A stretch of 64,000 nucleotides of DNA from Euwallacea fornicatus. Taxonomy: Eukaryota; Arthropoda; Insecta; Coleoptera; Curculionidae. The notes under the pieces were generated by a model. It was given only the letters and a program-made list of their open reading frames with translations. It was not told the origin of the DNA and made no database searches. The stretch lies in contig NW_027096030.1 of NCBI RefSeq assembly GCF_040115645.1, positions 704,001-768,000 on the forward strand, written 5' to 3'. A program made the translations under genes and the position numbers. Shown one piece after another: positions 13,070 through 24,553 of this stretch; position 1 is the first letter of the stretch, and the number at the start of each line of letters is the position of its first letter.

Positions 13070-15530
13070 AAAGTACTATTTTTCTTGGAAGTTCAACAAG
13101 ATGCAATTCTGATGTGTTGTGTCATGTTAAAGATCTCGTCGAGCTGATTAATGTGATACTTTGTTTAAGGAATTTGGTCCTCATTTGCCGAAGTTATCGA
13201 GCTTCAAATTTTGAAAAGTCACACAAGTTGTGTGTTTGAGCACATAAAGTACTATTTTTCTTGGAAGTTCAACAAGATGCAATTCTGATGTGTTGTGACA
13301 TCTTCAAAATCTCGTCGAGCTGATTAATTTGACACTCTGTTTAACAAATTTGATCCTCATTTGCCGAAGTTATCGAGCTTCAAATTTTGAAAAGTCACAA
13401 AAGTTGTGTGTTTGTGCACATAAAGTACTATTTTTCTTGGAAGTTCAACAAGATGCAATTCTGATGTGTTGTGTCATGTTAAAGATCTCGTCGAGCTGAT
13501 TAATTTGACACTTCGTTTAACAAATTTGGTCTTCATTTGCCGAAGTTATCGAGCTTCAAATTTTGAAAAGTCACACAAGTTGTGTGTTTGAGCACATAAA
13601 GTACTATTTTCCTTGGAAGTTCAACAAGATGCAATTCTGATGTGTTGTGACATCTTCAAAATCTCGTCGAGCTGATTAATTTGACACTCTGTTTAACAAG
13701 TTTGGTCCTCATTTCCCGAAGTTATCGAGCTTCAAATTTTGAAAAGTCACACAAGTTGTGTGTTTGAGCACATAAAGTACTATTTTTCTTGGAAGTTCAA
13801 CAAGATGCAATTCTGATGTGTTGTGACATCTTCAAAATCTCGTCGAGCTGATTAATGTGATACTTTGTTTAAGGAATTTGGTCCTCATTTGCCGATGTTA
13901 TCGAGCTTCTAAGTTTGATAACTCACACAAGTTGTGTGTTTGTGCACATAAAGTACTATTTTTCTTGGAAGTTCAACAAGATGCAATTCTGATGTGTTGT
14001 GTCATGTTAAAGATCTCGTCGAGCTGATTAATTTGACACTTCGTTTAACAAATTTGGTCTTCATTTGCCGAAGTTATCGAGCTTCAAATTTTGAAAAGTC
14101 ACACAAGTTGTGTGTTTGAGCACATAAAGTACTATTTTCCTTGGAAGTTCAACAAGATGCAATTCTGATGTGTTGTGACATCTTCAAAATCTCGTCGAGC
14201 TGATTAATTTGACACTCTGTTTAACAAGTTTGGTCCTCATTTCCCGAAGTTATCGAGCTTCAAATTTTGAAAAGTCACACAAGTTGTGTGTTTGAGCACA
14301 TAAAGTACTATTTTTCTTGGAAGTTCAACAAGATGCAATTCTGATGTGTTGTGTCATGTTAAAGATCTCGTCGAGCTGATTAATGTGATACTTTGTTTAA
14401 GGAATTTGGTCCTCATTTGCCGAAGTTATCGAGCTTCAAATTTTGAAAAGTCACACAAGTTGTGTGTTTGAGCACATAAAGTACTATTTTTCTTGGAAGT
14501 TCAACAAGATGCAATTCTGATGTGTTGTGACATCTTCAAAATCTCGTCGAGCTGATTAATTTGACACTCTGTTTAACAAATTTGATCCTCATTTGCCGAA
14601 GTTATCGAGCTTCAAATTTTGAAAAGTCACAAAAGTTGTGTGTTTGTGCACATAAAGTACTATTTTTCTTGGAAGTTCAACAAGATGCAATTCTGATGTG
14701 TTGTGTCATGTTAAAGATCTCGTCGAGCTGATTAATTTGACACTTCGTTTAACAAATTTGGTCTTCATTTGCCGAAGTTATCGAGCTTCAAATTTTGAAA
14801 AGTCACACAAGTTGTGTGTTTGAGCACATAAAGTACTATTTTCCTTGGAAGTTCAACAAGATGCAATTCTGATGTGTTGTGACATCTTCAAAATCTCGTC
14901 GAGCTGATTAATTTGACACTCTGTTTAACAAGTTTGGTCCTCATTTCCCGAAGTTATCGAGCTTCAAATTTTGAAAAGTCACACAAGTTGTGTGTTTGAG
15001 CACATAAAGTACTATTTTTCTTGGAAGTTCAACAAGATGCAATTCTGATGTGTTGTGACATCTTCAAAATCTCGTCGAGCTGATTAATGTGATACTTTGT
15101 TTAAGGAATTTGGTCCTCATTTGCCGATGTTATCGAGCTTCTAAGTTTGATAACTCACACAAGTTGTGTGTTTGTGCACATAAAGTACTATTTTTCTTGG
15201 AAGTTCAACAAGATGCAATTCTGATGTGTTGTGTCATGTTAAAGATCTCGTCGAGCTGATTAATTTGACACTTCGTTTAACAAATTTGGTCTTCATTTGC
15301 CGAAGTTATCGAGCTTCAAATTTTGAAAAGTCACACAAGTTGTGTGTTTGAGCACATAAAGTACTATTTTCCTTGGAAGTTCAACAAGATGCAATTCTGA
15401 TGTGTTGTGACATCTTCAAAATCTCGTCGAGCTGATTAATTTGACACTCTGTTTAACAAGTTTGGTCCTCATTTCCCGAAGTTATCGAGCTTCAAATTTT
15501 GAAAAGTCACACAAGTTGTGTGTTTGAGCA
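13070..15530. repeat. Tandem duplication of a 7-monomer (1232-bp) unit
   Basis: The private variants AAATTTGATCCTC and GTCACAAAAGTTG occur together near 13345-13400 and again near 14580-14635, an offset of 1232 bp (7 x 176). The following monomers keep the same variant order. The edges are approximate. A related run of monomers is seen again near 19740-20500. Confidence 0.75.
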
Positions 15531-18500
15531 CATAAAGTACTATTTTTCTTGGAAGTTCAACAAGATGCAATTCTGATGTGTTGTGACATCTTCAAAATCT
15601 CGTCGAGCTGATTAATTTGACACTTTGTTTAACAAATTTGGTACTCATTTGCCGAAGTTATCGAGCTTCAAAGTTTGATAACTCACACAAGTTGTGTGTT
15701 TGAGCACATAAAGTACTATTTTCCTTGGAAGTTCAACAAGATGCAATTCTGATCTGTTGTGACATCTTCAAAATCTCGTCGAGCTGATTAATTTGACACT
15801 TTGTTTAACAAATTTGGTCCTCATTTGCCGAAGTTATCGAGCTTCAAAGTTTGATAACTCACACAAGTTGTGTGTTTGAGCACATAAAGTACTATTTTTC
15901 TTGGAAGTTCAACAAGATGCAATTCTGATGTGTTGTGACATCTTCAAAATCTCGTCGAGCTGATTAATGTGATACTTTGTTTAAGGAATTTGGTCCTCAT
16001 TTGCCGAAGTTATCGAGCTTCAAATTTTGAAAAGTCACACAAGTTGTGTGTTTGAGCACATAAAGTACTATTTTTCTTGGAAGTTCAATAAGATGCAATC
16101 ATGATGTATTGTGTCATGTTAAAGATCTCGTCGAGCTGATTAATTTGACACTTTGTTTAACAAGTTTGGTCCTCATTTGCCGAAGTTATCGAGCTTCAAA
16201 TTTTGATAACTCACACAAGTTGTGTGTTTGAGCACATAAAGTACTATTTTTCTTGGAAGTTCAATAAGATGCAATCATGATGTATTGTGTCATGTTAAAG
16301 ATCTCGTCGAGCTGATTAATTTGACACTTCGTTTAACAAGTTTGGTCCTCATTTGCCGAAGTTATCGAGCTTCAAATTTTGATAACTCACACAAGTTGTG
16401 TGTTTGAGCACATAAAGTACTATTTTTCTTGGAAGTTCAACAAGATGCAATCATGATGTATTGTGTCATGTTAAAGATCTCGTCGAGCTGATTAATTTGA
16501 CACTTTGTTTAACAAATTTGGTACTCATTTGCCGATGTTATCGAGCTTCAAAGTTTGATAACTCACACAAGTTGTGTGTTTGAGCACATAAAGTACTATT
16601 TTCCTTGGAAGTTCAAAAAGATGCAATTCTGATGTGTTGTGACATCTTCAAAATCTCGTCGAGCTGATTAATTTGACACTTTGTTTAACAAATTTGGTCC
16701 TCATTTGCCGAAGTTATCGAGCTTCAAAGTTTGATAACTCACACAAGTTGTGTGTTTGAGCACATAAAGTACTATTTTTCTTGGAAGTTCAACAAGATGC
16801 AATTCTGATGTGTTGTGACATCTTCAAAATCTCGTCGAGCTGATTAATGTGATACTTTGTTTAAGGAATTTGGTCCTCATTTGCCGAAGTTATCGAGCTT
16901 CAAATTTTGAAAAGTCACACAAGTTGTGTGTTTGAGCACATAAAGTACTATTTTTCTTGGAAGTTCAACAAGATGCTATTCTGATGTGTTGTGTCATGTT
17001 AAAGATCTCGTCGAGCTGATTAATTTGACACTTTGTTTAACAAATTTGGTCCTCATTTGCCGAAGTTATCGAGCTTCAAATTTTGAAAAGTCACACAAGT
17101 TGTGTGTTTGAGCACATAAAGTACTATTTTTCTTGGAAGTTCAACAAGATGCAATTCTGATGTGTTGTGACATCTTCAAAATCTCGTCGAGCTGATTAAT
17201 TTGACACTCGGTTTAACAAATTTGGTCCTCATTTGCCGAAGTTATCGAGCTTCAAATTTTGAAAAGTCACACAAGTTGTGTGTTTGTGCACATAAAGTAC
17301 TATTTTTCTTGGAAGTTCAACAAGATGCAATTCTGATGTGTTGTGACATCTTCAATATCTCATCGAGCTGATTAATTTGACACTCTGTTTAACAAGTTTG
17401 GTCCTCATTTCCCGAAGTTATCGAGCTTCAAATTTTGAAAAGTCACACAAGTTGTGTGTTTGAGCACATAAAGTACTATTTTTCTTGGAAGTTCAACAAG
17501 ATGCAATTCTGATGTGTTGTGACATCTTCAAAATCTCGTCGAGCTGATTAATGTGATACTTTGTTTAAGGAATTTGGTCCTCATTTGCCGATGTTATCGA
17601 GCTTCTAAGTTTGATAACTCACACAAGTTGTGTGTTTGTGCACATAAAGTACTATTTTTCTTGGAAGTTCAACAAGATGCAATTCTGATGTGTTGTGTCA
17701 TGTTAAAGATCTCGTCGAGCTGATTAATTTGACACTTCGTTTAACAAATTTGGTCTTCATTTGCCGAAGTTATCGAGCTTCAAAGTTTGAAAAGTTACAC
17801 AAGTTGTGTGTTTGAGCACATAAAGTTCTATTTTTCTTGGAAGTTCAACAAGATGCAATTCTGATGTGTTGTGACATCTTCAAAATCTCGTCGAGCTGAT
17901 TAATTTGACACTCTGTTTAACAAGTTTGGTCCTCATTTCCCGAAGTTATCGAGCTTCAAATTTTGAAAAGTAACACAAGTTGTGTGTTTGAGCACATAAA
18001 GTACTATTTTTCTTGGAAGTTCAACAAGATGCAATTCTGATGTGTTGTGACATCTTCAAAATCTCGTCGAGCTGATTAATGTGATACTTTGTTTAAGGAA
18101 TATGGTCCTCATTTGCCGAAGTTATCGAGCTTCAAATTTTGAAAAGTCACACAAGTTGTGTGTTTGAGCACATAAAGTACTATTTTTCTTGGAAGTTCAA
18201 CAAGATGCAATTCTGATGTGTTGTGACATCTTCAAAATCTCGTCGAGCTGATTAATGTGATACTTTGTTTAAGGAATATGGTCCTCATTTGTCGAAGTTA
18301 TCGAGCTTCAAATTTTGAAAAGTCACACAAGTTGTGTGTTTGAGCACATAAAGTACTATTTTTCTTGGAAGTTCAACAAGATGCAATTCTGATGTGTTGT
18401 GTCATGTTAAAGATCTCGTCGAGCTGATTAATTTGACACTCTGTTTAACAAGTTTGGTCCTCATTTCCCGAAGTTATCGAGCTTCAAATTTTGAAAAGTC

Positions 18501-20819
18501 ACACAAGTTGTGTGTTTGAGCACATATAGTACTATTTTTCTTGGAAGTTCAACAAGATGCAATTCTGATGTGTTGTGACATCTTCAAAATCTCGTCGAGC
18601 TGATTAATGTGATACTTTGTTTAAGGAATTTGGTGCTCATTTGCCGATGTTATCGAGCTTCTAAGTTTGATAACTCACACAAGTTGTGTGTTTGAGCACA
18701 TAAAGTACTATTTTTCTTGGAAGTTCAACAAGAGGCAATCATGATGTATTGTGTCATGTTAAAGATCTCGTCGAGCTGATTAATTTGACACTTTGTTTAA
18801 CAAATTTGGTCCTCATTTGCCGAAGTTATCGAGCTTCAAAGTTTGATAACTCACACAAGTTGTGTGTTTGAGCACATAAAGTACTATTTTTCTTGGAAGT
18901 TCAACAAGATGCAATTCTGATGTGTTGTGACATCTTCAAAATCTCGTCGAGCTGATTAATGTGATACTTTGTTTAAGGAATTTGGTCCTCATTTGCCGAA
19001 GTTATCGAGCTTCAAATTTTGAAAAGTCACACAAGTTGTGTGTTTGAGCACATAAAGTACTATTTTTCTTGGAAGTTCAATAAGATGCAATCATGATGTA
19101 TTGTGTCATGTTAAAGATCTCGTCGAGCTGATTAATTTGACACTTTGTTTAACAAGTTTGGTCCTCATTTGCCGAAGTTATCGAGCTTCAAATTTTGATA
19201 ACTCACACAAGTTGTGTGTTTGAGCACATAAAGTACTATTTTTCTTGGAAGTTCAACAAGATGCAATTCTGATGTGTTGTGACATCTTCAAAATCTCGTC
19301 GAGCTGATTAATGTGATACTTTGTTTAAGGAATTTGGTGCTCATTTGCCGATGTTATCGAGCTTCTAAGTTTGATAACTCACACAAGTTGTGTGTTTGAG
19401 CACATAAAGTACTACTTTTCTTGGAAGTTCAACAAGATGCAATTCTGATGTGTTGTGTCATGTTAAAGATCTCGTCGAGCTGATTAATTTGACACTTTGT
19501 TTAACAAATTTGGTCCTCATTTGCCGAAGTTATCGAGTTTCAAAGTTTGAAAAGTCACACAAGTTGTGTGTTTGTGCACATAAAGTACTATTTTTCTTGG
19601 AAGTTCAACAAGATGCAATTCTGATGTGTTGTGTCATGTTAAAGATCTCGTCGAGCTGATTAATTTGACACTTCGTTTAACAAATTTGGTCTTCATTTGC
19701 CGAAGTTATCGAGCTTCAAATTTTGAAAAGTCACACAAGTTGTGTGTTTGAGCACATAAAGTACTATTTTCCTTGGAAGTTCAACAAGATGCAATTCTGA
19801 TGTGTTGTGACATCTTCAAAATCTCGTCGAGCTGATTAATTTGACACTCTGTTTAACAAGTTTGGTCCTCATTTCCCGAAGTTATCGAGCTTCAAATTTT
19901 GAAAAGTCACACAAGTTGTGTGTTTGAGCACATAAAGTACTATTTTTCTTGGAAGTTCAACAAGATGCAATTCTGATGTGTTGTGACATCTTCAAAATCT
20001 CGTCGAGCTGATTAATGTGATACTTTGTTTAAGGAATTTGGTCCTCATTTGCCGATGTTATCGAGCTTCTAAGTTTGATAACTCACACAAGTTGTGTGTT
20101 TGTGCACATAAAGTACTATTTTTCTTGGAAGTTCAACAAGATGCAATTCTGATGTGTTGTGTCATGTTAAAGATCTCGTCGAGCTGATTAATTTGACACT
20201 TCGTTTAACAAATTTGGTCTTCATTTGCCGAAGTTATCGAGCTTCAAATTTTGAAAAGTCACACAAGTTGTGTGTTTGAGCACATAAAGTACTATTTTCC
20301 TTGGAAGTTCAACAAGATGCAATTCTGATGTGTTGTGACATCTTCAAAATCTCGTCGAGCTGATTAATTTGACACTCTGTTTAACAAGTTTGGTCCTCAT
20401 TTCCCGAAGTTATCGAGCTTCAAATTTTGAAAAGTCACACAAGTTGTGTGTTTGAGCACATAAAGTACTATTTTTCTTGGAAGTTCAACAAGATGCAATT
20501 CTGATGTGTTGTGACATCTTCAAAATCTCGTCGAGCTGATTAATTTGACACTTTGTTTAACAAATTTGGTACTCATTTGCCGAAGTTATCGAGCTTCAAA
20601 GTTTGATAACTCACACAAGTTGTGTGTTTGAGCACATAAAGTACTATTTTCCTTGGAAGTTCAACAAGATGCAATTCTGATCTGTTGTGACATCTTCAAT
20701 ATCTCGTCGAGCTGATTAATTTGACACTTTGTTTAACAAATTTGGTCCTCATTTGCCGAAGTTATCGAGCTTCAAAGTTTGATAACTCACACAAGTTGTG
20801 TGTTTGAGCACATAAAGTA

Positions 20820-22930
20820 CTATTTTTCTTGGAAGTTCAACAAGATGCAATTCTGATCTGTTGTGACATCTTCAAAATCTCGTCGAGCTGATTAATTTGA
20901 CACTTTGTTTAACAAATTTGGTCCTCATTTGCCGAAGTTATCGAGCTTCAAAGTTTGATAACTCACACAAGTTGTGTGTTTGAGCACATAAAGTACTATT
21001 TTTCTTGGAAGTTCAACAAGATGCAATCATGATGTATTGTGTCATGTTAAAGATCTCGTCGAGCTGATTAATTTGACACTTTGTTTAACAAATTTGGTAC
21101 TCATTTGCCGAAGTTATCGAGCTTCAAAATTTGATAACTCACACAAGTTGTGTGTTTGAGCACATAAAGTACTATTTTTCTTGGAAGTTCAACAAGATGC
21201 AATTCTGATGTGTTGTGACATCTTCAAAATCTCGTCGAGCTGATTAATGTGATACGTTGTTTAAGGAATTTGGTCCTCATTTGCCGAAGTTATCGAGCTT
21301 CAAATTTTGAAAAGTCACACAAGTTGTGTGTTTGAGCACATAAAGTACTATTTTTCTTGGAATTTCAACAAGATGCAATTCTGATGTGTTGTGACATCTT
21401 CAAAATCTCGTCGAGCTGATTAATGTGATACTTTGTTTAAGGAATTTGGTGCTCATTTGCCGATGTTATCGAGCTTCTAAGTTTGATAACTCACACAAGT
21501 TGTGTGTTTGAGCACATAAAGTTCTATTTTTCTTGGAAGTTCAACAAGATGCAATTCTGATCTGTTGTGACATCTTCAAAATCTCGTCGAGCTGATTAAT
21601 TTGACACTTTGTTTAACAAATTTGGTCCTCATTTGCCGAAGTTATCGAGCTTCAAAGTTTGATAACTCACACAAGTTGTGTGTTTGAGCACATAAAGTAC
21701 TATTTTTCTTGGAAGTTCAACAAGATGCAATCATGATGTATTGTGTCATGTTAAAGATCTCGTCGAGCTGATTAATTTGACACTTTGTTTAACAAATTTG
21801 GTACTCATTTGCCGAAGTTATCGAGCTTCAAAATTTGATAACTCACACAAGTTGTGTGTTTGAGCACATAAAGTACTATTTTTCTTGGAAGTTCAACAAG
21901 ATGCAATTCTGATGTGTTGTGACATCTTCAAAATCTCGTCGAGCTGATTAATGTGATACGTTGTTTAAGGAATTTGGTCCTCATTTGCCGAAGTTATCGA
22001 GCTTCAAATTTTGAAAAGTCACACAAGTTGTGTGTTTGAGCACATAAAGTACTATTTTTCTTGGAATTTCAACAAGATGCAATTCTGATGTGTTGTGACA
22101 TCTTCAAAATCTCGTCGAGCTGATTAATGTGATACTTTGTTTAAGGAATTTGGTGCTCATTTGCCGATGTTATCGAGCTTCTAAGTTTGATAACTCACAC
22201 AAGTTGTGTGTTTGAGCACATAAAGTTCTATTTTTCTTGGAAGTTCAACAAGATGCAATTCTGATCTGTTGTGACATCTTCAAAATCTCGTCGAGCTGAT
22301 TAATTTGACACTTTGTTTAACAAATTTGGTCCTCATTTGCCGAAGTTATCGAGCTTCAAAGTTTGATAACTCACACAAGTTGTGTGTTTGAGCACATAAA
22401 GTACTATTTTTCTTGGAAGTTCAACAAGATGCAATCATGATGTATTGTGTCATGTTAAAGATCTCGTCGAGCTGATTAATTTGACACTTTGTTTAACAAA
22501 TTTGGTACTCATTTGCCGAAGTTATCGAGCTTCAAAATTTGATAACTCACACAAGTTGTGTGTTTGAGCACATAAAGTACTATTTTTCTTGGAATTTCAA
22601 CAAGATGCAATTCTGATGTGTTGTGACATCTTCAAAATCTCGTCAAGCTGATTAATTTGACACTTTGTTTAACAAATTTGGTCCTCATTTGCCGAAATTA
22701 TCGAGCTTCAAAGTTTGATAAATCACACAAGTTGTGTGTTTGAGCACATAAAGTACTATTTTTCTTGGAAGTTCAACAAGATGCAATTCTGATCTGTTGT
22801 GACATCTTCAAAATCTCGTCGAGCTGATTAATTTGACACTTTGTTTAACAAATTTGGTCCTCATTTGCCGAAGTTATCGAGCTTCAAAGTTTGATAACTC
22901 ACACAAGTTGTGTGTTTGAGCACATAAAGT
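20820..22930. repeat. Short higher-order repeat of 4 monomers (704 bp), about 2-3 copies
   Basis: GATACGTTGT recurs at 21251 and 21955, and TTGGAATTTCAAC near 21358 and 22062, both 704 bp apart (4 x 176). The marker GATCTGTTGTG recurs at the same spacing and then once more at 528 bp (3 monomers). This indicates local unequal exchange. Confidence 0.75.
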
Positions 22931-23833
22931 ACTATTTTTCTTGGAAGTTCAACAAGATGCAATCATGATGTATTGTGTCATGTTAAAGATCTCGTCGAGC
23001 TGATTAATTTGACACTTTGTTTAACAAATTTGGTACTCATTTGCCGAAGTTATCGAGCTTCAAAATTTGATAACTCACACAAGTTGTGTGTTTGAGCACA
23101 TAAAGTACTATTTTTCTTGGAAGTTCAACAAGATGCAATTCTGATGTGTTGTGACATCTTCAAAATCTCGTCGAGCTGATTAATGTGATACTTTGTTTAA
23201 GGAATTTGGTGCTCATTTGCCGATGTTATCGAGCTTCTAAGTTTGATAACTCACACAAGTTGTGTGTTTGAGCACATAAAGTTCTATTTTTCTTGGAAGT
23301 TCAACAAGATGCAATTCTGATGTGTTGTGACATCTTCAAAATCTCGTCGAGCTGATTAATGTGACACTCTGTTTAACAAATTTGGTCCTCATTTGCCGAA
23401 GTTATCGAGCTTCAAAGTTTGAAAAGTTACACAAGTTGTGTGTTTGAGCACATAAAGTTCTATTTTTCTTGGAAGTTCAACAAGATGCAATTCTGATGTG
23501 TTGTGACATCTTCAAAATCTCGTCGAGCTGATTAATTTGACACTCTGTTTAACAAGTTTGGTCCTCATTTCCCGAAGTTATCGAGCTTCAAATTTTGAAA
23601 AGTCACACAAGTTGTGTGTTTGAGCACATAAAGTACTATTTTTCTTGGAAGTTCAACAAGATGCAATTCTGATGTGTTGTGTCATGTTAAAGATATCGTC
23701 GAGCTGATTAATTTGACACTTTGTTTAACAAATTTGGTCCTCATTTGCCGAAGTTATCGAGCTTCAAAGTTTGATAACTCACACAAGTTGTGTGTTTGAG
23801 CACATAAAGTACTATTTTTCTTGGAAGTTCAAC

Positions 23834-23841
23834 AAGATGCA
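23834..23841. repeat. Left target-site duplication AAGATGCA
   Basis: The satellite reads through to AAGATGCA and then the TIR begins. The same 8 bp follow the right TIR at 40170. The uninterrupted satellite monomer reads CAACAAGATGCAATC, so the two flanks overlap by 8 bp in register. Confidence 0.85.
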
Positions 23842-24487
23842 AGTAGTTGAGCTAGGGGGGTTACAGATCAAATGTGCCGTTTTCGCACATCCGCTAACGT
23901 TATTTTTGCTCCGTTAACGTTATATTTGTCGTTCCGTTAAATTAACGTATGGGGAAAATGGGGGAGTTTTCGCGCCGTTAACGTTATTTTAGTGGTTTAT
24001 TGATTTAGCGGTGTATTGCGAAAACTGTATTTGTCGTTACGACAAAATTAACATGGAGTCTTATGGGAAAAACTTTGTCGTTACGTTAAAGTTGACGTTA
24101 AGCGTATCTCCATCTCTCTCGTGTAACGTTATTTTTGTCGTTCCGTTATTTCATTCTTTAAAGGTACATTGCGAAAACTGTTGGTTGTTTTTAGAGTTTT
24201 CGCACCGTGAACGTTATTTGTGTTATTAGGTGATTAGGTGGTGAATTGCGGAAACTGTGTTTGTCGTTACGACAAAATTAACATGGAGTCTTATGGCAAA
24301 AGGTATGTCGTTACGTCAAGGAAGTTACGTTACCATCTCTCCCTGTGGAGTGGGCGTGTCGGTACAGGTCCGGGTTGAGCGCCTTGAGACAGGTCCGTAC
24401 TTGGGGAACTTCTGTAGAGTGACTGGAGCGTGGAGTGGGTGCTCAAGGTAAGTAAACGAAAAAATGCTCTCTTAATTTTTATTAGCA
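23842..24487 (+). repeat. Left terminal inverted repeat (646 bp)
   Basis: It matches the reverse complement of 39292-40169 from AGTAGTTGAGCTAGG to the word TTTTATTAGCA, with few differences. It holds two copies of a ~230-bp subunit (GGAGTCTTATGG at 24055 and 24285). Each subunit carries the near-palindrome TTTGTCGTTACGACAAA and several GTTAACGTTA-type words. The inner edge contains a consensus splice-donor-like word (AAGGTAAGTAAAC, near 24445) and, on the minus strand, AATAAA. No gene is supported; the open frames at 24011 and 24257 are discussed under rejected items. Confidence 0.95.
24478..24483 (-). terminator. AATAAA poly(A) signal downstream of PolB
   Basis: TTTATT on the plus strand reads AATAAA on the minus strand, about 70 bp past the PolB stop codon. 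It lies at the inner edge of the left TIR. The equivalent copy in the right TIR serves the opposite direction. Confidence 0.5.
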
Positions 24488-24553
24488 CATAATACAAACA
24501 TAACATTAATATAATCTAGAAATTTTGCAATATATATATAAGTGAACTTTAAA

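Larger units (their letters stand above)
1..23841. repeat. Satellite array, 176-bp monomer, left subfamily (~135 monomers)
   Basis: Head-to-tail repeats with a period of exactly 176 bp: markers recur at 11707, 11883 and 12059. Diagnostic words of this subfamily are CACACAAGTTGTGTG, TTTAACAAATTTGG, CATAAAGTACTA and TGGAAGTTCAACAAG. Monomers fall into variant classes (TGTCATGTTAAAGATC versus TGACATCTTCAAAATC; ATTTGACAC versus ATGTGATAC). One monomer near 12484 has lost a base (TTTGCGAAG instead of TTTGCCGAAG), shifting the register by 1. No gene is supported in this stretch. The array continues beyond the window start and stops abruptly at the Polinton target site. A pericentromeric or centromeric satellite is the likely setting, but that is inference. 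Confidence 0.97.

Noticed and set aside
1..23841. A canonical CENP-B box in the satellite
   Set aside because: I saw no match to the known CENP-B box pattern in the monomer; only generic dyads are present.
24011..24451. Open frames in the left TIR and their mirror images at 39328-39771
   Set aside because: They lie inside subrepeats of the TIR, have no recognisable features, and the longer pair differs between TIRs. Better explained as repeat structure.
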